Below are positions 56,777 to 64,000 of a stretch of DNA of 64,000 nt, in pieces (within the stretch, counting starts at the first letter, position 1; each line of letters opens with the position of its first letter). Source of the DNA: Vitellaria paradoxa (taxonomy: Eukaryota; Streptophyta; Magnoliopsida; Ericales; Sapotaceae); NCBI GenBank assembly GCA_019916065.1, contig CM034234.1:4748342-4812341 (forward strand), given 5' to 3'. The notes beneath the pieces were generated by a model that was not told where the DNA came from, did no database searches, and worked only from the letters and a program-made list of their open reading frames with translations. The position numbers and the translations under genes are program-made.

Positions 56777-59700
56777 TCAATGATAGTACAACTTTAGATG
56801 GGCTATATTCCATGGTCTTTTGATCCGCTTTCCTCCCATCTCAGTTAACTTGTAAGCGCCATTGTCAAGCACCTCCGAGACGAGGAATGGTCCTTCCCAA
56901 TTAGCTCCAAGCTTTCCTTCGGTTTGATCTTTCCTGCTTCCCATCAATTTTCTTAACACCCAGTCGCCAGTGCTGAATTCTCTATGTCTGACCCCCTTGT
57001 TAAATTTCTTCCTTGTCTCTTGTTGGTAGTTGGCTAACCTTAGTGCAGCCAGTTCCCTCTTTTCATCAATTAGATCTAGACTCATTCCCATAGCTTTATC
57101 ATTCTCCCCCCTATCAAATGATAGAGTTCTGATGCTCGGGAGGCCAACTTCTAACGGGATGACGGCTTCAACTCCGTAAGCCAGAGAGAAGGGAGATTCT
57201 CCAGTTGATCTTCTAGGGGTTGTTCGGTATGTCCACAGCACTGATGGCAATTCATCCACCCATTTCCCCTTTGTCGCTTCCAGTCTTTTCTTGATCCCAT
57301 TGAGAATGACCTTGTTTGTAGCTTCGGCTTGACCATTGCTCTGGGGGTAAGCCGGTGTAGAGTAAATATTCTTGATTCCATATCTAGAACAATACTCCCT
57401 AAATGGGGCACTGCCAAATTGCGTCCCATTGTCGAAAATAAGTGTCCTAGGGATGCCATACCTGGTAATGATGTTCTTCCAAATAAATCGAATGGTATCT
57501 GCATCTCTGATGTAAGCTAGGGGTTCTGCTTCCACCCACTTAGTAAAGTAGTCGGTGCCGACCACTAAAAACTTTCTATTTCCCAAAGCAGTAGGTAGGG
57601 GCCCCACAATGTCGAGCCCCCATTGAGTGAATGGCCAAGGACTAGTCAATGGACAGAGTTCTTGGGCTGGCTGGTGAGGAATAGGAGCAAACTTTTGGCA
57701 TTTCTTGCATCTCCAAACGTAGGCTTGAGCATCATACCCCATCTTCGGCCACCAATACCCTTGTGTGATTGCTTGGTGCGCCAGTGATCCACCCCCAGTA
57801 TGTGCCCCACAGACCCCTTCATGAAGCTCATAGAGGAAATCTTGCACTTTGTCAGGATGAACGCAAAGAAGATAGGGACCTGTGAAGGACTTCTTGTATA
57901 GCTTATGGTCAGGGGAAAGCCAAAACCCGGTGGCCTTTATTCGCAGCTTCCTCGCTTCTGTCTTATCCTCGGGGAGAGTCCCGTCCTTCAGGTAAGCAAT
58001 GATTGGATCCATCCAAGATGGGGCTAAGTCAGCACACATTACCTCCTCATCTTTCGTTATGCTCAACCTCTTCAGAACTTCCATAAAAATCTGATCAGTT
58101 AGCCTTATTCGAGAAGAGGCAGCCAGTGTTGCAAGTGCATCAGCGTGAGCATTACGATCTCTCCCAATGAGCTCCACGCTAGCTTTATTAAAGCCTTCGA
58201 TTTTCTTCTTAGCCACTTGTAAATATTCTGCCATCTTCTCGCTTCTGGCCATGTACTCACCCTTTAGCTGATTGGCCACCAGCTGAGAGTCAGTCTTTAT
58301 TACAACATCGTTTGCCATTAATCGCCGAGCAATGTTGAGCCCGGCTAAGAGAGCTTCATACTCTGCTTCATTATTAGTGACCTCGAATTCGAGCTTTATT
58401 GCGTATTCTATAGTGACCCTTTCCGGGGTAGTCAGAAAAATGCCTACACCGCCCCCTTTTCTAGACGAAGATCCATCAACCTCAATCTGCCAAGGTTGTT
58501 TGGCATCAACGTGTTTGGCTGGGGAAGAATTTATTTCCACTTGCCATACTTCTTCTGCTAGGCCTGGAGCTGGCGTGGTAAATTCTGCTACAAAATCGGC
58601 CAGAACTTGAGCCTTTATTACGGTTCTTGGGATGAATTTTATGTCAAATGCATCAAGGGAAACTGCCGATTTTGCCACCCGACCAGACACATCAGCCCTC
58701 TTTAAAACATGGCCAATTGGCTGATCGGTGACTACTTGAATAGTGTGTGCGTGGAAGTAATGGGCTAACTTCCTGGACGCCATTATCAATGCCAAGGTCA
58801 GCTTCTCTAGGGGAAGGTATCTGGTCTCCGTCCCTTGCATCGTCTTGCTCACATAGTAGATAGGATGCTGCTTCCCCTGTTCCTCTCTCAGCAGGACGGC
58901 ACTGACTTCATGTTCTGAAACTGCCAGATATAGTTGTAAAATATCCCCCGGTTGCGGTGTTGATAATACCGGGACAGTTGTCAAGTATTCTTTAAGCTTC
59001 CCCAGTGCTGCGTCCGCCTCAGCATCCCATTGCATCTTATTGGCTCCTTTGAGCAGTCCGAAGAATGGTCGGCACTTGTCGGATGACCTACTGATAAACC
59101 GATTAAGCGCCGCCACCATCCCTGTGAGCTTCTGGACTTCTTTTTTAGTGCGTGGAGGAGAAACAGATTGGATGGCACGTATTTGATCAGGATCAGCCTC
59201 AATTCCCCTTCTGCTTACCAAGTGGCCCAAAAATTTACCCAAGCCAACTCCAAAGGCGCACTTGGCAGCATTTAATTTTAACCCATACCGATCAAGGGTA
59301 GAAAAAACATGTTGGAGATGTTGGAGATGAGTGTTCGGCTCCTTGCTTTTCACCACCATATCGTCAATGTAGACCTCCATCGTCTGCCCGAGGTCTTCTT
59401 TGAATATTTTCGTAACTAACCGTTGATAGGTGGCTCCAGCGTTCTTCAGTCCGAATGGCGTAACCCTGTAACAGTATATGCCTCGAGGGGTTATGAAAGA
59501 AGTCTTCTCCTCATCAGGGCCAAATGTGGGGATCTGGTGATATCCCCTATAAGCGTCCAGGAACGACATCCTGGAACATCCAGCGGTTGAGTCAACGAGT
59601 TGGTCGATCTTTGGCAGGGGGAATGGATCCTTCGGGCAAGCCTTATTCAGGTTTGTTTAATCTATGCAGACTCTCCATTTCCCATTCTTCTTTTTGACCA

Positions 59701-60403
59701 CGACTGTATTGGCCAACCACTCCGGGTATGAGACTTCCCGGATGGCCTCCGCCTCTAACAATCGGTTGACTTCCTCTATGACCGCCTCCGCATGCTGGAG
59801 AGCTGATCGCCTTGCCTTTTGTACCATAGGTTTTACCCCCGGATTCACATTCAACTTATGAGTCATGATTTCGGGGGAAATACCTGGCATTTCATGTGGA
59901 GTCCAGGCGAATGTTCCAATATTCTTCAAGAGCATCTCCGTTAGCTCCAGTTTCTCCTTGGCGCTCAGGTTGGTACCGATCAGGAAGAATTTATCATCCT
60001 CAGCAGGGCCAATCTGATATTTCTCCAAGCCCTCTATGGCTTTCTTCTGTGGATCGCCACCGACATCATCGATCTTTGGGGCGTCCTCGGGTAGCTCCGT
60101 CAATTGGACTTGCTCGGGGATAGTCTTGGATTTTAGGGCTGCAGAGAAGCACTTTTGGGAAATATTTTGATCCCCCAAAATAGAAATCACTTCCCCGCAA
60201 TAGGGGAACTTCAGCACCTGGTGGTAGGTTGAGGGGACCGCCTTCAAAGCATGAATCCACGACCTTCCTACTATAGCGTTGTAAGAAGAAGGGGAATCCA
60301 CAACAGTGAACTCAACCTCTTGCTCCACCGGACCCACGCGGACAGGAATGACAACTCTGCCAGAGGCCAAACAGGGGAAGAATTGAATCCTATGAGCGGG
60401 CAT
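56777..60403 (-). pseudogene. Element A protease end, RT, two RNase H, integrase
   Basis: One frame from 60403 to 56777 interrupted only by TAA (59657-59659) in the RT, right after WRVCID. Downstream 930 codons are open: RT with YIDD at 67-70 (counted from Met 59569). A first RNase H (about 205-330) spells LYLAVSEHEV where the catalytic Asp is expected, so it is probably inactive. A second RNase H (about 360-485) has intact VDGSSSRKGG, NNEAEYEALL, TDSQLVANQL and HADALATLA. The integrase has an H-H-C-C finger ending CKKCQKF, WGLDIVGP, DNGTQF and SNGQAEATNK. The dual RNase H marks the Tat lineage. Confidence 0.88.
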
Positions 60404-61326
60404 TCTGCCGGTTCCAGATCCTCTTCAGTTAATCCGAGCTTCTTGAATAAGCTCAGGAACATGACTTCTGTTGAGCTTCCTGCGTCCACCAGAATTCTTC
60501 TCACTTCGGAGTCGAACATGCCCAGAGTGATTACCAGGGCATCATTGTGCGGCAGCTGAACACCAGAATGCTCGTCCTCATTAAAAGTGATTCCCTCCAT
60601 GGCAGCTTTCCTCGGGCGTTTGCTCGGCTGGCCTGCCACGCCCAAGATCTCTTGACTTTGTGGATTAGGGGCATGGTTAATGACACTATGGGGTCGCCGC
60701 TCCATATGGATCACGTGGATGACTGCAGGTCTTGGGACATCTCTACGTGCCCTGGCTCTTGGTGGGGGTTGGACCTCCTCGGTAGCCTCCTCCCCGGCAG
60801 TCTCTTCTCGTTGCCTCCTTGGCTCTCTGTCCTGTGGGGCTGCTTCTCTAGTTCTGCCCTCATCTATGAACTCTTTAAGGTGGCCCTTGCACACCAATTC
60901 CTCCAGACGATGCCGCAACGATCGGCAGACTCCGGTGCGATGCCCCTTGTCTTGATGATACGCACAATAATTCTTAGAATTCTCCTTTCCAGGGAAGTCT
61001 GGCAGCTTTCCGGGCCATCTGAAATATGGCTTACCTCTTATTTGAGGGAAGATCTTGAAAATCGGTATCTTGAACACCGTATTGACCGCTTCGAAAATGG
61101 ACTTTTCTTCATCTACGAATCGGCGGCCTCCTCCTCGGCTTTTATCTCCTCTCTGGCCTTGGGATCTCCTTTCTTTTTGCTCGGCCGGCTGTGTCTCGTC
61201 CTCCACCTTGGTGTACTTTTCAATTCGGCACATAAGATCTGACATGTTGGCCGCAGGCTTTTTGGTCAATGAGAGCCACAGCCTATCCTCTTTCCGCAAC
61301 CCCAGTTTAAATGAGGTGACGGCCAA
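60271..61326 (-). pseudogene. Element A gag C-terminal part and protease
   Basis: In frame with the upstream gag after a stop (61327-61329). It contains the end of the Gag domain (FKLGLRKEDRLWLSL), a Cys/His motif typical of Tat (CAYHQDKGHRTGVC), an Arg-rich linker and the protease active site LVDAGSS. A missing base near 60360-60361 shifts the frame, and the true frame continues in 60403-56777. Confidence 0.82.
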
Positions 61327-62397
61327 TTACTCCGAGCATTCTCCCACCTCGTTGTAGAGCTCCAGGTAGCGGCGGGAATAATCTCTCAACGATTCCCCGG
61401 GTTTTCTTTTCATCGTAAGGAGAACGTCAGCGGTTTTGGGCTGTTTTGTGTTAGCCAAAAACCGAGTGACGAATTCCTCTGCCAGTTGCTGCCAACACCG
61501 GATACTGCCAAGGGGTAGTTTATGGAACCACTGAAGCGCTGTATCCCCCAAACTGGAAGGGAATACTCTGGACATAAGGTGGTCGTTGCTACTCCATAAT
61601 GTCATGGCCTGCATGTAATGACGGTAGTGGGCCAGGGGGTCAGTTCTTCCATCATAGAGATTGAGCCTCGGAGTTTGGAATTTCTCCAGAGGCTCTGCAT
61701 CAATTATTTCATCAACGAACGGAGAAGCAGAGATCCGCCCCAGGGCTTTCCTTGCCATCATGCGTGTGCTCTGACCCTGAGCACCCCATTCCTCCTCTTG
61801 CCCCCATTCCTCTACCTTCGCCTTTCCCGCTTTCTTCTGCTTCAAAGTCAGCTCTGCTTGGTCTGAGCTATCCGCTTCTTCTGAGTATGCCTCCAACACC
61901 TTTTTCGAGGAACTCCTTTTGTGATGCACTTTGGTGAGCGTGTCAGCATCAGATTTCGCGTCACGTTTCGCAACGATTTTAGCATGGCGCGAGCCCTTTC
62001 TAGAAGGAGTGACATCATGTCGCGAGCGAGAACGCACCTTCTCTTGTTCATGGGTGTCCCCGTCATCTTCATCAGTGGGGTCCTCGTAAAGAGCATCGTA
62101 ACTTTCGTCAGATTCTGAGTCAGATCGATCAGAATCAGCTGCATGGCTAGCAGTAGATTTTTCCTTCTCCTTACTTAATTCCAGCAGAATCTCCTCCAGT
62201 TCTGCTTGCTTCTCACTGGCCTTAGCCATCAACTCCTCTCTCCGTTTCAGCGCCTCAGGGTCCTCCATTTTTCTTCTTCTGGCATGCTCCAGACCTGGAG
62301 TCCGGATAACCAGCGCACTCCCTTTAGTTTTAGCAGGAGTGGAACCGTCCCCTGCCCGTGGAGATGATGGTGGAGTAGTGTTTCCTCCCGAAGTCAT
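61327..62397 (-). pseudogene. Element A gag N-terminal part
   Basis: 356 codons from ATG 62397. A charged, Ser-rich N-terminal third is followed by the Gag domain (PRLNLYDGRTDPLAHYRHY, ALQWFHKLP, FVTRFLANTK, GESLRDYSRRYLELYNEV). It ends at TAA directly after GECSE; the frame continues open behind it, so a single substitution would explain the stop. Confidence 0.85.
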
Positions 62398-62475
62398 TAT
62401 GTGGACAAGTACTAGAGACTTGACAAAGAAACAAGAAGAAAGCTGGTGAACAATAATACTGGGCTAAACAACGCA

Positions 62476-62493
62476 GCCCCACGGTGGGCGCCA
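62476..62493 (-). other. Primer-binding site of element A
   Basis: TGGCGCCCACCGTGGGGC on the minus strand, 2 bp inside the right LTR. It differs from the tRNA-Asp site of B and C after the first seven bases. I cannot name the tRNA with certainty. Confidence 0.75.
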
Positions 62494-62495
62494 AA

Positions 62496-63403
62496 TGTTC
62501 GGCAGCAAAAAATACCGTCGGAACTGCTGACCACGCCAACCGAAAATGCAATCGCCGACCTGCCGAACAAAGACAGAAAGAAAGGTTACGGCCGGAGTGG
62601 AGATCTCTGGCCGGAAAAACCCTCCGATGCTTAAGTCAGCAAGTCGCTCAAAAGAATGAAACTTTCAGAAAAGAAGTGAGTAAAAGCTTAAGTTGGCAAT
62701 AGTCAGCTTACCTCTGTTGTTCAGTGGAATGTTCTATTTATAATAACTTGAATAATAATTAAAGCATACCTGCGATTTGACATTACGCACACTTCCGTGT
62801 TCCTTTTTTCCCTCCTTGCTTTAAATGCCCTTCCCGTTCATTTAATGCCTCAAACCTCTCATTTAATACACCATGCCTTTCATTTAATGCTTCTGGTGGC
62901 TTAACACGGCATTACAACCAGACTTTCAGGGTCAGACTGTCCTCCTGTCACATCCGCCAACTACTCGTGACGAGATGAACTGACTCAGTTACTTTCTCAG
63001 AGATAAATACCCAGTTCAGTCTTAACTACGGTGCATTTATGGTCATGAGCCCTCTTTAAAGGCTGTAGGTCCCAGGTTCAACATTTACTAACCGCCAATG
63101 GATGGGCCGAACAAACAATCTATTGAGGCCCTCGGCTATAACCACGTAGCAACATACTATTCGTTGGTGCTAAGGTTCAGGGTATCTTTTGGAATATTAA
63201 CCCTAAGACATGCGTTCGTGTGTAACACTCACGTGGAACTCTCGTGCCATTAATCATCTGTTCGGTAGGACGCTACGTGTCACGATGCATCGTGCTTGGT
63301 GAATGACTACGTGGGTCACACAAATATGCTCGGCACTGGGTCACGTGGCACCCGGACTACACTTGTTCGGCACACGTACATCTAAGTATTATTTTGCCCA
63401 ACA
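62496..63403 (-). repeat. Element A 5' LTR (right)
   Basis: 908 bp, TGTTCGGCAG...TTTTGCCCAACA, followed by TATAG (63404-63408). Differs from the left LTR at about 30 positions by eye. Confidence 0.93.
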
Positions 63404-64000
63404 TATAGGATAATAGTATCTGTGTAGAAGCTGGAGGAAGTGTTTATATTCATCTTTTTGGTAGCCCAGTTTATGTTCCCGTTTCTTGTGGTCGTCGTCA
63501 TGCTGAACAGAGATGATGTGTTGATTTTCCCCTTCTTTATTGTTGTCTTCCCCTGCAGCTAGCGGTGTTGGATTGCCTTTCTGTTCAGGGCTCAGCAAAT
63601 CACCAAAGCATTGAATGACCAATTCTCTGAGCGGTGGAACGCGAAATCGTTCATTTTGGATCTTTTCCAGTGTGTTGTCGAACAGATTGTTAAGAACAAA
63701 GAAAAGGAGCTGATTCTCAAGCAGAAGCAAGTCATGTAGAACGGCGTGACAGGTCAGACTGGAACCGAATACAGGGTCTCCTCTTCTGGTAGCCACTCCC
63801 AAGTCTCTATTGGCCCGGGCGTTGGTCACCGGCAGCGCAATATTATTCTTGACATGGTAAAACACGTAGAGGAATTCGAGTACGAAACAACCGTCGAGCA
63901 CCAACATCCTCTCGTTCAGCTTTTTTCTGACGTTGCTACCGTAGCATTTCTTGGCCTTCTCTAATGAATTTTTCGTTAGGTCTAAGCAATCATGTAGCGC
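63404..64000 (-). pseudogene. DUF247 copy 3, 5' part (continues beyond the window)
   Basis: Open frame from the window edge: ALHDCLDL, KAKKCYGSNVRKKLNER, MLVLDGCFVLEFLYVFY, GDPVFGSSLT, LLLLENQLLFFVLNNLF and FLQLLHRYYYP, all parallel to copy 1 residues 110-282. It stops at the target duplication of element A and resumes at 29379. The start codon should lie about 330 bp beyond 64000. Compared with copy 1 there is an insertion before GDPVFGS and an extra charged stretch (DDDHKKREHK), so this paralogue is considerably older than the copy 1/copy 2 pair. Confidence 0.9.

Larger units (their letters stand above)
29380..63403 (-). mobile_element. Element A: Tat-type Ty3/gypsy with nested insertions
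   Basis: Bounded by two 908-bp LTRs and TATAG duplications. Gag-protease-RT-RNaseH-second RNaseH-integrase lie on the minus strand (62397-56777). A second RNase H domain and a separate gene on the opposite strand between pol and the 3' LTR are hallmarks of the Tat lineage. The primer-binding site is next to the right LTR and a purine tract next to the left one. Without elements B and C its length would be about 12.2 kb. By eye about 30 of 908 LTR positions differ (about 3.4%, mostly transitions), so it is the oldest of the three. Coding regions are broken at several points. Confidence 0.92.

Noticed and set aside
28727..64000. Two separate DUF247 gene fragments
   Set aside because: The pieces are complementary, in the same orientation, and meet exactly at the TATAG duplications of element A, so they are one split gene.

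Overview
The window looks like nuclear DNA of a eudicot plant. It is AT-rich, carries DUF247 (PF03140) genes, Ty3/gypsy elements of the plant-specific Tat and Athila types, Ty1/copia debris and many short AT-rich repeats. The species cannot be named from sequence alone. All assignments were made by reading; no database search was run.

Left part (1-17811): a tandem duplication of about 8.87 kb. Each unit holds, left to right, AT-rich spacer, a decayed copia LTR/gag piece, small repeats and one DUF247 gene on the minus strand. The first gene (6676-8127, 483 codons) is intact. The second (15557-17008) differs from it by five missense changes that I can read and carries a TGG-to-TAG stop at codon 334. 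The left about 5.4 kb of the two units look identical, while the gene-bearing ends have diverged. A third copy survives only as about 85 bp.

Middle (17812-28726): no intact gene. It holds an internally deleted LTR retrotransposon (18782-20266, TSD CTATT), recurring fragments that resemble the DUF247 3' flank, MITE-like repeats, a microsatellite, and a broken first exon of a mitochondrial alanine-glyoxylate aminotransferase 2-like gene with its splice donor still present (27270-27484).

Right part (28727-64000): a third DUF247 gene, cut by a 34-kb nested retrotransposon stack. Its 3' half is at 28727-29379 and its 5' part at 63404-64000, running off the window. Element A (29380-63403, TSD TATAG, 908-bp LTRs about 3.4% apart by eye) is a Tat-type element. 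It has broken gag-pol on the minus strand and a separate spliced gene on the opposite strand. Element B (32169-53949, TSD CACCT, 1815-bp LTRs about 0.7% apart) is an Athila-type element inside that antisense gene. It has broken gag-protease, one open RT-RNaseH-integrase frame and an open extra ORF. Element C (33141-41006, TSD GTTGG, LTRs of about 1.75 kb and about 0.6% apart) sits inside B's left LTR and encodes a Gag-like protein and an unknown ORF but no pol. LTR ages agree with the nesting order A, then B, then C.

The most interesting signals are structural. B and C share the primer-binding site, polypurine tract and U5 motifs. Both keep hairpins on each side of the polypurine tract/LTR junction whose stems differ in sequence but still pair. 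Both also carry palindrome pairs in the LTR (core GGTTCGAACC in B, GGTCCGGACC in C) that differ by paired changes. This suggests C is an Athila-derived non-autonomous element that could use B-type machinery.
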